This document shows, piece after piece, positions 32,524-43,946 of a DNA stretch of 64,000 nucleotides. Made by a program: the position numbers and the translations under genes. Origin of the DNA: Myrmaecium sp. VS I D KN 1 (Eukaryota; Ascomycota; Dothideomycetes; Valsariales; Valsariaceae). The stretch lies in contig JADQAV010000008.1 of assembly GCA_019775845.1 (NCBI GenBank), positions 992,001-1,056,000 of the forward strand, written 5' to 3'. Below the pieces are notes generated by a model, which saw only the letters and a list, made by a program, of their open reading frames with translations, made no database searches and had not been told where the DNA came from. Position 1 is the stretch's first letter; each line of letters opens with the position of its first letter.

Positions 32524-33627
32524 ATGGCTTCGTCCAACGAGCAGACGAAGCACCACGACACAATGCAAATCACTGCGCTTCTCTCGCCGCCCGAAATGAA
32601 GCGTCAAGATTCACTCAATTCCGCGACCACTTCCTACCTCCGAACGCCACATGCCTCTTTCACTGACAAGGCATGCGCGTTCGACAATGTCAAAGTCGCC
32701 ACAATGCAAGGCAACAGACATGCTTATGCGTCGCCTCCTATCTCGCCCTGCCAGCAGCTGCAGGATGCGCACTGTGCAGACGAGCACCACGGCGTCGACC
32801 CGGTGCTTTTCGCATCCTCCGACACAGGCTCAACCATCCGCCCTGGAGAACCACTCTTTCCCCAAAGTGACATGCAATTCGTCCTCAATCACCACGTTTC
32901 CAAGGCGGATTCGAGGTTCGCCGGTAAAGTTAGTCGACCCTCGAACGAGGAATACCTCCTTACGGCCTACTGCATCTCCCGGGTGGCAAAAGAATATAAT
33001 AAGGATCCAATGGCATGGTTCAAGAGGGAACAGAAAATCAACGCGCAATACGGATCCGCCGTCGGCATTCGCAAACGCCGGACACTAAAAAAGATCGCAC
33101 CAGCCCCGGCAACGGGGTCGAAGAGGCAAAAGATACCTGTGCCTGCGCGCGCCCCTCGTCAGCCACGGACTGCGAAGCGTAGTCCTCCGGTCATCGTCAA
33201 CGATACCTTTGAGCTGCCTCGCCCGTCACATCCTAAGCCTCGTTCTTCTGCAATTGACCTTGACTTTGAATCTTACCCGGACTACTCCCCTCCTCTCGAC
33301 ACTCTCCCTCCTGGCAACACCAAAACGCTTCTGAAAGCAGAATGGAAGGGGACTAATATGGACCTGTCTCAAGATCCGAACCGGCATCTTCTGCATGAAG
33401 CGGAGCTGACGCTAGCATCTACAATCCGGCTGAGTTGCGCCAACTACCTGGCGAGCAAGCGCTGCATCTTCATGGCGCTTATCGAGTGCCTCAAGATAGG
33501 CAAACCGTTTAGAAAGACGGACGCTCAGCAAGCATGCAGCATCGATGTTAACAAGGCTTCCCGTTTGTGGGTTGCTTTTGACAAGGTCGGCTGGTTCGAC
33601 CGGAAGCATTTCATCCAGTACCTCTAG
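32524..33627 (+). CDS. SWIRM-domain protein of the Fun19 type
   Basis: Single exon, 367 aa from the Met at 32524 (MASSNEQTKHHDTMQITALL). An in-frame Met at 32419 would add 35 residues from pyrimidine-rich leader sequence and is less likely. The N-terminal part is polar and disordered with SPP motifs (LLSPPEMKRQDS, ASPPISPCQQL). A conserved middle block is NEEYLLTAYCISRVAKEYNK with WFKREQKIN. The C-terminal 80 residues form a SWIRM domain: LHEAELTLASTIRLSCANYL, then YLASKRCIFMALIE and KASRLWVAFDKVGWFDRKHF. This matches the fungal Fun19/YOR338W and fission yeast Laf family, linked to chromatin and histone deacetylase complexes. Basic patches (KRRTLKKIAP) could be nuclear signals. Confidence 0.82.
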   Translation: MASSNEQTKHHDTMQITALLSPPEMKRQDSLNSATTSYLRTPHASFTDKACAFDNVKVATMQGNRHAYASPPISPCQQLQDAHCADEHHGVDPVLFASSDTGSTIRPGEPLFPQSDMQFVLNHHVSKADSRFAGKVSRPSNEEYLLTAYCISRVAKEYNKDPMAWFKREQKINAQYGSAVGIRKRRTLKKIAPAPATGSKRQKIPVPARAPRQPRTAKRSPPVIVNDTFELPRPSHPKPRSSAIDLDFESYPDYSPPLDTLPPGNTKTLLKAEWKGTNMDLSQDPNRHLLHEAELTLASTIRLSCANYLASKRCIFMALIECLKIGKPFRKTDAQQACSIDVNKASRLWVAFDKVGWFDRKHFIQYL

Positions 33628-34540
33628 AGGGCTCGATCCCCCGATGTCGCTTTCTTTCTTCTATGATTCTCTCCTCTCACGACGTTACGCTAGGCCTTCT
33701 CTCGACTACATCACTTAGCCTTTATTATGATCATCAGGCGTTTGGCGGGAATTTTTAATGGGTCCGTGCTAGGAATTTGCACAGGGTATCATGTCATGGC
33801 CACTGTCGCTGAACAGTCATACTCCGGAGTACCGACGATCCAACACATGGCCATCTTTGACTTTCGCTGGCATTCGCAACAACTTGGGGCTTGGTTTTAT
33901 GGGCTTTTTGATTTATACAGTTGGGTTTTCAACGGCGTCCGTGGATCTTTAATAGCTGATACCCCCCGAACTTTGGCGGAGCACTACCATACCCTTACGC
34001 ATCTTGTAGGTACAGAACATTAGCAGTGCTATTTGGGCGACAACCCTCAGTAGACATGAATTATATATCAGGTCATCTCATTTGTGTCACACCATGCTTT
34101 AATTTGATTTCTGTTGGGGCTGGAAATGGCACAATGCGCGCGCGGTCTTACCTCGAGGGGTTCCACTTAGATTCTCCTGAGAAAGGTGGTGCAGATGTAG
34201 AGGGACTATGCTCCCATCTTACCACCCGGTAACCAACTTGACTGCAAGGCTGTAGACTTTCCCTCGGCTGCCTGACGTGCAGCGAAAGACCCTTGGAGGG
34301 GTTAGTTCTCATCGGCGGATCTAAAATTGGCTTGGAGTGGGCGGCGGGATGATGCGGCTCCGGGCCTTGGGTGGCTGAGGCCCGGCCCCCGGGGGGCCCG
34401 TAGGTAGCAAACTTCCCGTCCGCGTCCCGGGCCCAGGAGCGTACAAGCAACGTCCCCATACAACACCGAAGCCACGAGCTGCACCATCGCCACGACCCCT
34501 CTCTTTTCATGTCAACCATTGTGGAGTGATTGTCGCAAGC
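33628..34540. other. tandem spacer between the SWIRM gene and CDC50
   Basis: 3' UTR of the SWIRM gene, then the CDC50 promoter. A 98-codon + frame at 33727-34023 shows no family feature. A G+C-rich patch at 34365-34440 contains the motif AGGTAGCAAAC at 34402-34412. Confidence 0.5.
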
Positions 34541-36111
34541 ATGTCGGCCACCCAGGTGCAAGCGACCGACTCGATCGAGTCCCAGGATCCGCGCGCGGAG
34601 GACCACAAGAAGACAAAGAGCAGACGCCCTGCGAGTACGCCGGAATCATCCCGAGTTGTGCCGGGAGCCTCTTCACTAACTCCACGGCAGATACCGCATT
34701 TCGCCAGCAGAGACTGAAGGCCTGGCAGTACGTCGTGACTCCTCTACGAGAACAGAGCGCCCCTTGCTAATCGCCGTCCCTCAGACCCATCCTAACCCCG
34801 AAGACCGTGTTGCCTCTGTTCTTTGCCATTGGCGTCATCTTCGCGCCCATCGGAGGCTTGTTGATTTGGGCCAGCTCCCAGGTAACATCGATACCAGCAT
34901 CCTTTCGTGCCAACAGGAAGTTGACAAACCGTTAGGTTCAAGAACTGTCGATCGACTATTCAGAATGCGCCGGAGCCAACGGCAAAGCGCCCAACATCAC
35001 GTTCCCCATCGATCCCTCCCAAGCGAGCAATCTCACCGATATTCCGAGCGGAAAGTGGACGAGCTATTTCAACAATGAGGACGGCACGACCAGTGTCCCT
35101 CGCTGGGGCAAGGCGGAGTACGTCTATAACTATTCTTCCAGCGTACAGGTCAACACTGCCGTGTGTGTCTTGGAGTTCCGCATCCCGAACGACTTGAAGC
35201 CTCCGGTGCTTCTCTACTACCGCCTTACGAACTTCTATCAGAACCATCGTCGCTATGTAAAATCGCTGGATGAGAATCAGCTGCTGGGCGATGCCAGGAG
35301 TGCGAGTCAAATCGAGTCCGGAGACTGCGACCCCCTTGATGTAGATCCGGAGACGAACAAGCCATACTACCCTTGCGGTCTGATCGCCAACTCCCTCTTC
35401 AATGACACCTTCGAGACTCCCCTGGCTCTGAGTCTTCCTGGGAGCTCTAGTTCCGATCCCGTCCCTTACGAGATGACGAACAAGAGCATCGCATGGGACA
35501 GCGACAAGGACCTGTACAAGAAAACCAAGTACTCAGCCGATGATGTTGTTCCTCCTCCCAACTGGCGCAAGAGATACCCGAACGGCTACACAGATGAACG
35601 GGGTCTACCTGATCTGCATAATGATGAGGCTTTCCAAGTCTGGATGAGGACCGCTGGCTTGCCGACCTTCTCGAAACTGGCACTGCGCAACGACGATGAC
35701 ACGATGAAAGTTGGCGATTACAGACTAGTCATCTGGGACAGTAAGTTCCGGCCGACGTTGCTACGTGGGAAGCATATTAACACCAGATCAGACTTCCCCG
35801 TTCTCGACTATGGAGGAACCAAGTCCATCCTGATAACCACGCGCACGGTCATGGGAGGCAAGAACCCTTACCTGGGTATTGCTTATGTGGTCGTGGGTGG
35901 CATCTGTATTGTTCTCGGTGCCATCTTCACCGCAACCCACTTGATCAAGCCCAGGTTAGTATACGACAGACCAAACAGCCGAAGACTGCAGACTCAAAGC
36001 TGACGCATTTGCCTCAGGAAACTCGGCGATCACACCTACCTTTCCTGGAACAATGACCAACCGGCGACGGCTACGGCGACGGGAAGGAGCATCCGGCCAG
36101 GTGATGCTTGA
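34541..36111 (+). CDS. CDC50: Cdc50/Lem3 family subunit of a phospholipid flippase
   Basis: Chaperone-like beta subunit of P4-ATPases that flip phospholipids in Golgi, endosomal or plasma membranes. Exons 34541-34634, 34691-34727, 34785-34881, 34936-35740, 35792-35954 and 36018-36111 give 429 aa. After a disordered head, KSRRPAN joined to TAFRQQRLKAWQ and then PILTPKTVLPLFF is the family's conserved start. The first membrane segment is near residues 53-76 (LFFAIGVIFAPIGGLLIWAS), the second near 370-395 (GIAYVVVGGICIVLGAIF). The large loop between them has cysteine pairs and several N-glycosylation sites (YNYSSS, NDTFET), plus YYRLTNFYQNHRRYVKS, a family signature. The 37-nt second exon is easily missed in automatic models. 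Confidence 0.94.
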
Positions 36112-36698
36112 AAGCCTAGATCTAGCAGTCAGCGCGTCTGGAGCGCATCGTTCATTGACTTATTTTATTCTTTCTTGCGGCGTTTGGGAATGGTGGTTGA
36201 CCGTGCATCGGCTTTCTGCAACAAGGAGTTCTGGGAAGTTCTGGGATTTGGATACGATTATACGATCATACGATCAACAACTACAGTATCGATGCTTGAG
36301 GCAATTTGATTCAGTCTTCTTTTCTTGTCAACGCGCTTGAGTTAATATTCGTGCTAACCTCAATGTTAGACTCGTTGTTGAAGCCATGGAGTTGGCGAAG
36401 GGGCACACGATACCCCGTTTGCATCTGAGACTTGGACGGGCCTGGGTGACAGCCACAGGACTTACCAGCCTCAGTTCATCTAGACTGAAGTTATAGAGCC
36501 TCGTCCCTCTGCGGATTCCGGGCCTCTCGACCATGTCAGATAAATAGCCGTGATGTATCCCAACAAATCCTCCAGAGTATCGCGAAAGTCACCTCTTCGT
36601 TTCTACCAATATTCAAATATCCTCAGACGTTTCAAGTCCTGTTGAATTGGGCCGCTTGAAACACCACATTCCTCCCGTTACAGATTCTGACAACCGCC
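36112..36698. other. tandem spacer between CDC50 and the metalloprotease gene
   Basis: CDC50 3' UTR and metalloprotease promoter. Nothing else seen. Confidence 0.5.
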
Positions 36699-37559
36699 AT
36701 GTACAAGTCTCTTCTCCTTACCTCGCTCGGATTCCTCGCCACGGCTGCCGAGACGTTCAAACACTTCGACTGTGGCACCGATCAGGGCGCCGCCACCGAA
36801 GAGTTCCTCCAAACCGTCAGCAGCCTCCACTCGGGCAATGCCGTTGGCTCCCCTGCCGCTCGCAACCGCGCGGCTGTCATCCGAGCTCGGGGAGCAGCAC
36901 GCATCGATGTGCCTGCCTACTTCCACATCGTGACCACCGCGGACACGCAGGGTCAGATTACGGCTAAGATGGCGACCGACCAAGCTGCCACCCTCAACAC
37001 CGCGTACAACCCGTACAACATCTACTTCAACCTGGTAAATACCAGCTTCACCGTGAATGACGCCTGGGCCATCGGCGCTGGCGACGACGACCTCGCCATG
37101 AAGAAAGCACTCCGGCAGGGCACCTACGGCGCCCTCAACCTTTACTTCCAGACCAACCTGACGGGCAGCATCCTCGGGAAATGCACGCTGCCCTCCTCCA
37201 TCGGCGATGGGACCGTCGAGCCGGCGACGTACGCGGCGGACGGGTGCAACATCCAGGCCAACACGATGCCGGGCGGCGCCATCCCCGCCTTCAACCAGGG
37301 CATGACGGCCGTGCACGAGACGGGCCACTGGTTGGGCCTGCTGCACGTCTTCGAGGGCTACGCCTGCGACGGCGACGGTGACTTCATCGACGACACCCCC
37401 GTCCAGTCCACCAGCACCGACGGCTGCCCCGATCAGCCTGGCGTCGACGCCATCCATAACTTCATGGATTACTCCGTCGACTCTTGCTATGAGGGCTTCA
37501 CTGCCCTCCAGCAGGACCGTATGCATATCATGTGGACCATGTATCGTGACGGCAAGTAA
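36699..37559 (+). CDS. secreted M43 (pappalysin-type) metalloprotease
   Basis: Single exon, 286 aa. A signal peptide covers about residues 1-17 (MYKSLLLTSLGFLATAA). A short propeptide follows, then the catalytic domain starting near IDVPAYFHIVTT. The zinc site is HETGHWLGLLH (H206, E207, H210, H216), the extended HExxHxxGxxH motif of metzincins. The Met-turn is NFMDYS with Met256. Cysteines at C162/C183 and further ones around 223-262 fit the disulfides of this family, and LTGSILGKCTLP and NTMPGGAI resemble fungal secreted M43B enzymes. It is complete and similar in length to known secreted fungal members. The substrate cannot be read from sequence. Confidence 0.92.
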   Translation: MYKSLLLTSLGFLATAAETFKHFDCGTDQGAATEEFLQTVSSLHSGNAVGSPAARNRAAVIRARGAARIDVPAYFHIVTTADTQGQITAKMATDQAATLNTAYNPYNIYFNLVNTSFTVNDAWAIGAGDDDLAMKKALRQGTYGALNLYFQTNLTGSILGKCTLPSSIGDGTVEPATYAADGCNIQANTMPGGAIPAFNQGMTAVHETGHWLGLLHVFEGYACDGDGDFIDDTPVQSTSTDGCPDQPGVDAIHNFMDYSVDSCYEGFTALQQDRMHIMWTMYRDGK

Positions 37560-39689
37560 GGCCCCCGAGTGGAGGGGGACGTGCCACTCTTTCTTTCGTT
37601 GTCTCTTTGTAATAGATTCCCTGTATTCCTCGCCTTTGGTGTTGATGCCTCTCTCCTTCGTTTTCCTCCGACCTCTCTGGCTTTTGATTACCCCCATGCT
37701 TCTGTCTCTCTTGGTTTCGTTTCTATAAGCTTGGCTAGTTCGTACTGTACTTGATCGCTCTATATCTTGTTGATCTCGTCGTTTCTAAATTTACACATGT
37801 CATTGGCTTATTTTCAACCACTCTTGTTCCCATCTAAATTGTACGTAGAATAGAATGCGATTCCTCCTTTTCCTTCAAACCGCACATCTTAACCTCCAGC
37901 ATGACCATGTACCTCTATTGAACCCCGCCCCACACCTTCAGGGAAACATTCCACGCCGCACACCCCGCAATCCTCAACCTCAACCACGCTACAACACGGT
38001 TTGCTGTTGACCTCATCATGCATTCATTCTCCAGCCCGTTGCCCAGTTCCTTTCCCCCAGACGCGCGGGTCTAAACGGCCCGCCCTATGCATGCCAACTC
38101 CGAGATCCCATCACCCAAGTCCATGTCTTTGGCTCCCCAACATACCCAGGGTACGAAGAACGAAAAGGCCAGTTGGCATCCGCACAAACCCTCTCATGGC
38201 CAGGCAAGATTTCGCCACTCACGGAGGAGTAGAAACTCCCTTTCGGCAATTCCTGCCCCCTCTCGCCCGCTTCCCCGGCTTCGGAGACCTTTCACCGTCA
38301 CGGCGAGAAGCAGACCGCCCCAGTCCATTCGCCTGTCTCAGACGGGTGAGACATTGATACAGATTCATCCCCCTTACAAACGTCCATAGTTGCCTCGTCC
38401 GACCCGCCTCGCCATCAAGGCGCGATTACAGGTTCGAGGTCTAGAAGAGGACGAAGAAGCCAGGGCCCCCGTTCGAAGCGGATGCTTGCCTGAGGTATGC
38501 AGAGTAGGTGTACAGTAGGTCGATCCGGACCAGACCCGTCCGTGCTTCTTGTCTTCACAGCCTTGCAGCCTTGTGGCACGCGGACCGTCCCGACCTCACC
38601 CCGCACCCCCACCCCCGATCTTGTATCGCGATTCGAAACAACCGTACATCGACCACGGCTGCCCGTAATGTACCGAATACGTGAACAAAGAGGAGAAGTG
38701 GGAGACAAAATCGACCGAACGGAAGAACGGTCTCGAAAAGAAGAATAAAAGTCAGAGCATCAGCAGCACAGTCCTCGGAATCACATATGTATCTACTCTT
38801 TCTTTCCTCATGATTCTCGAGCCGCTGCGGCCCTTACTATGGCCTCGACCCAGCGCTGGGCCAACAGCAAGTCACGCCATAGGGCTATGTGAGACATGGG
38901 CTGGGCAGTGTGACAGACGGTTGTTTGGTTGAAAGAAAGAAGGAAAAGGCGCCGCACCGCCGCAGTTCTTCTGGCCGACACTCCGAGCACGGCCACAGGA
39001 GCATGCAGGACATCCACCTGAGATATCCGTCTAGACATCCGTCTAGACACAATGTGTCTATTCTATCTTCCGGTTCTTCTTCTCTGGGTAATCAGAAAGA
39101 AGAGTGTTTGGTCAATGAATTGATAAATGGATAGCCATCAAAGACCGCGTTCGAGACGTCGCCCCCGTTGCTAAGCCTGCAGTCACCTGGCTTGTCATGA
39201 GGGACACCAGCTCGAGACTCGAGAAGAACGCATTGCTGAAGACATGCTCTTTCCGGCATGATCTGGATTTTTGTATCGAGGTACCTGCTCATCATGATGG
39301 GAAAGGCAATGCAAGGCTGGAATAGGACAAGGAGACAGAAGGAAAGGCTCGAAGGTCATGAACGAAGGATTTTGGATGGTCACAGGACATCAACTTGAAA
39401 GAACGAAGGAAAAAAAACAAAATGCTTGCGACTCGGAAAGACTCGATTCTCTAGTCTCAAGGAGAGACTAAGCTATCCATCATACTCTGTAAGACCAACA
39501 ACAACATTCGATGAAAGAGAAAGGGTATACCGCTAATCATAACCCATCTCTTCTAGCCCTAAAAAACGCCATGGAGTGCAATTCTGGCCCCACCGGGCCT
39601 TTTAACATGAAGTGAAAACTGACCGACAAGCTAAGAAGCACCGACCGAGATCCAGATGCCAACCAGCTTTCGTCTGAAAGGACCGTTGT
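37560..39689. other. 2.1-kb convergent intergenic region
   Basis: Between two converging genes. It holds the 3' UTRs and about 1.5 kb with no supported gene. A short direct repeat ATCCGTCTAGAC occurs twice near 39028-39053. A frame at 38001-38357 and others are open but featureless. Confidence 0.5.
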
Positions 39690-42600
39690 TCAAAGAGGGC
39701 TGGGAGGCCGATCCGTCCAGAGCCCATGGTAGTAACTCAGCAGATCGTTCGTCTCGTCACCATCCGCATGATCACCTCGCTGTCCCGCCCGGTTCAAGGC
39801 GTCCTGAAGGGCAGAGGCGACATTTCTGTCTTTGCGCATACGGAGACGTCGCCTGTTGGCCCGGTCCTCGATCGGACTATATCCCAGTACATCCACCGAC
39901 CACCCCGATCCGCAACTCCTACAGTAAAGCTTGCTATCGTCCTTCACCTTTACACCAGAGCTACCGCACCGCAGACATGCGAAATCACATCGCTCGCACA
40001 AGATCTCTACGCCATCGTCGTTGCCGTCGTGCAGCCGTGGCCGCGCAGCACCGCCGCACCGTGAGCACTTCACCATCCCTTGCCGAATCCTGGGCGCCTC
40101 CTGCAAGCCCGCTTTGCACATCGCCGCCTCTTTTCGCGCCCTCCGCAGCGTGTCCGGAATTCGATCCGCAGACCTACCCGAATCGCCCGCTTCCTCTTCA
40201 GTGATCTTGAGCGCCCCCAGCTCCTTACACATCGAGATATCGCACTGCTCACCCGCCGGGCGCTGTATGGCCGCTTGAAACTCGACAGCCTCAGCTCGAA
40301 GGCGGACGGCATCCTTGGCGTTATCATACGGCCCTTGATATGCATGACCCTGCACTGCCTGCCGAATGGGCAGACCCCCCAGCGGACGGATAACCATCTG
40401 ATGGGTTCCGAGAAGCTCGTTCGCGGCGGATATACCAGTATCTGTTGGAGCAGGGTCCTCGGGCTCCGTTTCGTCGAGACCTTGAACGTCTCCGCCATGA
40501 GCGGGGATAAAGTCAAAGGACGCCATGTCGCGCAATGTGCAATCTTCACGTCCAACCTGAAAGACACTAACGGAGCTATTGACTTCCCCCAGCAAGAGCG
40601 AAGTGTAATCGTGACTGAACGCTCCGGACATCACCCCGGAGTTTAGGGTCACGAGGTCTTTGACATGGACATCGTCCGAGCTGCGATTCACATCCCAGAC
40701 CTTGACCACGCCATCCGAAGAGCCAGTGTACAGCCGATCGCGATTCTCGCCCCAGGAGCAGAACCGAACGCCCGTGTCGAGGAGGTCGCGCGATTGCTCC
40801 TCGTCGAATTCCATGACGGGCTTGCCATGAGATAACACATGGAGGACTTCATTAGGCTGGCGAACATCCCAGAGGTACGTCTTCCCATCCGTGCAACTGG
40901 CGCTGATGAGATTGTCATCATGAGGACAGAATATCACATCGTTCATATCGGCCGCCCGACATTCAAGCTCCATCGTCAAGCCATACTGTACACCCCTTTG
41001 GCGCCAATCGTATATGCGAACGGTAGACCGGGTGCCGCGATTGACCGCGCCGTTAGCCATGCAGCCTGCCGCGAACGGTGCCGATGCTCCTCTCCTGCGA
41101 TTCCAAGTGCAATCGAATACGTGCCGCGCATTTCCGACCACGTGAACCGGCACGCCGGTTTCGATCTCCCACATGCAAATTTCTCCGGTGGGGTCCCGTC
41201 CACGCTCTTTCCCATTCGGAGCGAAGCTGGCGAGGAGGTACCGCCCATCGTCGGGGTCGAAGCGTAAAGAGGAGGGAAAGATTTCGCTTTCCGGTTTCTC
41301 GATGGATTTGGGCGATGAAAACGATCTGTGTTGTGCATCGCTTGGATTCTCGGGGTTATAGGAAACCAGTTTGACGGCCCTCTTTCCCGTCCTCCGACAG
41401 CCGGTAGCGAACAATCCTGTTGAATGGATGGCAAGGACGTCGACGGGTTCTTTGTGTTTGAGACTGGAGCGATGCCGGGCATCGAATACCCCTTTCCCTA
41501 CATCCCATATCCGTACAACGTTGTCATAGCCCGCAGAAAACATGAAATCCCCTTCGGGCGAAAAGGCTACGGCGGATATCGAAGCGAACAGACGTGGATC
41601 TTGTGAGACGTGCATGGAGTGGGTCGCATTAACACCGGATTCCGTCTTCGTCCGTAGTGTGTGATGGTCTGGAAGCTCCTTGAGCAACCTTGACTCGACA
41701 TCGCCCAGGACGAGGTTATTCGGCCTATTGTATTGCATGCTGTCCGCGTCGACCAGGCACGTAGATCCCGCTGCAAAGGTTTTGCCATCGGGTGCCCATG
41801 CTACAGCGTTCACGTCACCCGAAGTGCCAGTAAAGGAAACGACGGGGCCGATCGAGTCGTAGAGCCTATTTTTCAAGGGACGACTGGGTTGCAGTTTGTC
41901 ACTTGCGAAGCGGGTAGAGCCCAACTCACGATGTCGCAACAACGTCGAAGCTGGAGGGAGTTGCCGGTTAGGCGGTGGCCGAGCCTTGACTGGTCCGAAG
42001 ACCTCAAAAACGGGTGTCTTGCTGAGCTTGTTGTCAATTGCGTCCCTTAGAAAGCTCTCCACGCTATGCCGTGATCTAAAGGTAAGGAGCTTGCTCGCCT
42101 CCCAAGCAATCTGAAGAATCTTCGATTCAGCCGCCGATTTCAGTAATTTCCGGATCCGTGTACGATGAGAATGGTGCTCGAACAGTTCAGCGGGCCTCAA
42201 AGTATCAATCATAACGCGCTCGATCACCTCCATTTCCTCCGCCTGAAAATCGATGTGGATGGGCTTGCACTGCCACTTCGTCAATTCCTGAGGATCCCAT
42301 TCTCCGTTTTTCAAGCCGTTACGGAGCTTTTCTCTCTCTGACCAGCTGAGGTAGAAGAACTGCCTCGAGGTGGACGAAGGCCCCTCCGGGAACATCATGG
42401 ACACAGGCAGTTGCGCCGCCAGCAGTTCCGTCCTCGCCTCAAACTCCTCGGTTGACACAATCAGCTTCTCATCGATGGACCAACTTGACGGCTTCTCCTC
42501 CCAGCTGCTGTGTTGCTTTTCCGAGGCTACGTCATCGCTCTCAATCGGGTTATTATCATCATCTTGATCAAGAACCTCAGGCCATTTGAACACATAGGAC

Positions 42601-43946
42601 GGTCGCGGCCTCGTGCTACGTGCACCCGCACTGGTAGACCTAGACCTTGCCAATTCGTCTCCGCTCGAGAGTTGGCGCCGTTTCCGTCCTGGTCCCGGTG
42701 CAGGATTCTGCATGCCGAGCAATCTCCCTTCCCTTTCACTCTTAGTCGTGCGGAGGGTTTTGGAATAACGTGTCTGAAGTGGCGGCCATCCACGGTTAGG
42801 GAAGTACTTGGCAATGTCCGCCCACGGCAGCTTTAGATCTTCTTTCAAATGTAATATTAGGCTGTCCTCCTCCGGGGTGAAGGGGACGCCTTTCGGTGAG
42901 TGACTGACCCAAACCTTCTTCGTTCTCATTATTTGGGCGGTACTCGGCGACGACTGGTCGGCGTGTCCTGGTTGGGAACCTCTCGGGGAGGAAGCTACAA
43001 CATCGCTTACAATGTCTGCGGCATTTGCTTGCAGGGAAACACTAGAGGAAGGAGGATGAGTTGCTACAGGCCCTGACACGTTAGTAATCGCCAGTGAAGA
43101 TCTTGCAATCCCACCACTAGCTGGAAGAACTGGTCGTACGCTAGGATGATAAGTCGGATTGATGTTAGACGGCCGTTCGCGACCAATTCCTTCTTTCCGG
43201 TTGCTGGAAAAGCTATTGTCTTCTATGGACGCTTTAATCGAAGGTTGAGTGGGCGGGGGCCTTGGAACTTCTGCAATGGATGGTTCATCCTCATCTAGCA
43301 GCGAGATCACTTGTACAGCCGGCTTCTCCTTGGGCATCTTTGAGCCTGACGGAACTCCTGGTCCAAGAGGGAAATTGTCGTTGACTCCTATAGGGTTGGA
43401 TCCGATATCGGTGTCTCCAGAAAAATCAATGGACTGCGCGGCTGCCGGATTCGACTCCTTAGACATCTTCTTCGATTTGAACCCCCGTCCAGGGCCAAGG
43501 TCTGGGCTTCCAGGCCGTTTATGTCCCTTCGAAGTCATGACTTGCGTTCGTGGAGTTTCCGCAGTGACAACGGACTGTCCAATGCCGCCCTTGAATCTCG
43601 CCAGTAGAGCCTCTGCCTCCTCAAGATCTTCCCAGTCGGGACTCGTTGTCTTCTGCGCTTCTGTATGGCGCATAGAAGATCCTGGCCTCCCAACATTGTG
43701 TAGGTGGCCGCCGTCGCCGATGACTCGTTCGCGACTACGCTTGTCGGATTGTGACGGTTTCGCGCCGCGATCTTTGGATTGGGTGGAGTTCGTGTTCTGC
43801 TTCAGCAAATGGCGGACGTTGTTGGGAAGAGGCACCGGGGTGCGCCGCGGTAAGACGTTCGCGGGCAGAGGAATGGGCGTCTGATGGTATGAAGGTCCGG
43901 GAGACGGCAAAGGCCCACTAACAGGGAGATCCATGATGCGTTTCAT
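39690..43946 (-). CDS. large Myb-like, WD40 and zinc-cluster protein, possible DDB1-Cul4 substrate receptor
   Basis: Single long exon of 1418 aa. The N-terminal third is disordered. A Myb/SANT-like segment follows (PFTPEEDSLILHLKEDL, then LPWADIAKYFPNRGWPPL). The middle to C-terminal half holds WD40 repeats (VNAVAWAPDGKTFAAGS, AVAFSPEGDFMFSAGYDNVV, RLYTGSSDGVVKVWDV). The repeat ending TYLWDVRQPNEV carries a WDxR motif, the mark of DDB1-Cul4 receptors. Near the C-terminus four CxxC pairs (CSRC, CERC, CLRC, CRSC) probably bind two zinc ions. WD40 with a WDxR motif in a large fungal nuclear protein recalls N. crassa DIM-9 and fission yeast Raf1, but I cannot confirm orthology. An upstream 11-nt exon at 44081-44071, spliced to 43950, would add MATWK in frame and is a possible true start. 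Confidence 0.75.
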   Translation of the reverse strand: MKRIMDLPVSGPLPSPGPSYHQTPIPLPANVLPRRTPVPLPNNVRHLLKQNTNSTQSKDRGAKPSQSDKRSRERVIGDGGHLHNVGRPGSSMRHTEAQKTTSPDWEDLEEAEALLARFKGGIGQSVVTAETPRTQVMTSKGHKRPGSPDLGPGRGFKSKKMSKESNPAAAQSIDFSGDTDIGSNPIGVNDNFPLGPGVPSGSKMPKEKPAVQVISLLDEDEPSIAEVPRPPPTQPSIKASIEDNSFSSNRKEGIGRERPSNINPTYHPSVRPVLPASGGIARSSLAITNVSGPVATHPPSSSVSLQANAADIVSDVVASSPRGSQPGHADQSSPSTAQIMRTKKVWVSHSPKGVPFTPEEDSLILHLKEDLKLPWADIAKYFPNRGWPPLQTRYSKTLRTTKSEREGRLLGMQNPAPGPGRKRRQLSSGDELARSRSTSAGARSTRPRPSYVFKWPEVLDQDDDNNPIESDDVASEKQHSSWEEKPSSWSIDEKLIVSTEEFEARTELLAAQLPVSMMFPEGPSSTSRQFFYLSWSEREKLRNGLKNGEWDPQELTKWQCKPIHIDFQAEEMEVIERVMIDTLRPAELFEHHSHRTRIRKLLKSAAESKILQIAWEASKLLTFRSRHSVESFLRDAIDNKLSKTPVFEVFGPVKARPPPNRQLPPASTLLRHRELGSTRFASDKLQPSRPLKNRLYDSIGPVVSFTGTSGDVNAVAWAPDGKTFAAGSTCLVDADSMQYNRPNNLVLGDVESRLLKELPDHHTLRTKTESGVNATHSMHVSQDPRLFASISAVAFSPEGDFMFSAGYDNVVRIWDVGKGVFDARHRSSLKHKEPVDVLAIHSTGLFATGCRRTGKRAVKLVSYNPENPSDAQHRSFSSPKSIEKPESEIFPSSLRFDPDDGRYLLASFAPNGKERGRDPTGEICMWEIETGVPVHVVGNARHVFDCTWNRRRGASAPFAAGCMANGAVNRGTRSTVRIYDWRQRGVQYGLTMELECRAADMNDVIFCPHDDNLISASCTDGKTYLWDVRQPNEVLHVLSHGKPVMEFDEEQSRDLLDTGVRFCSWGENRDRLYTGSSDGVVKVWDVNRSSDDVHVKDLVTLNSGVMSGAFSHDYTSLLLGEVNSSVSVFQVGREDCTLRDMASFDFIPAHGGDVQGLDETEPEDPAPTDTGISAANELLGTHQMVIRPLGGLPIRQAVQGHAYQGPYDNAKDAVRLRAEAVEFQAAIQRPAGEQCDISMCKELGALKITEEEAGDSGRSADRIPDTLRRARKEAAMCKAGLQEAPRIRQGMVKCSRCGGAARPRLHDGNDDGVEILCERCDFACLRCGSSGVKVKDDSKLYCRSCGSGWSVDVLGYSPIEDRANRRRLRMRKDRNVASALQDALNRAGQRGDHADGDETNDLLSYYHGLWTDRPPSPL

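Noticed and set aside
31893-32666. 257-codon open frame overlapping the SWIRM start
   Set aside because: It runs through the pyrimidine-rich leader and into the SWIRM coding sequence in another frame; Pro/Ser/Leu-rich as expected of C/T-rich DNA.
39028-39053. Short direct repeat ATCCGTCTAGAC as a possible transposon footprint
   Set aside because: Two 12-bp copies with no flanking inverted repeats or duplication; probably chance.
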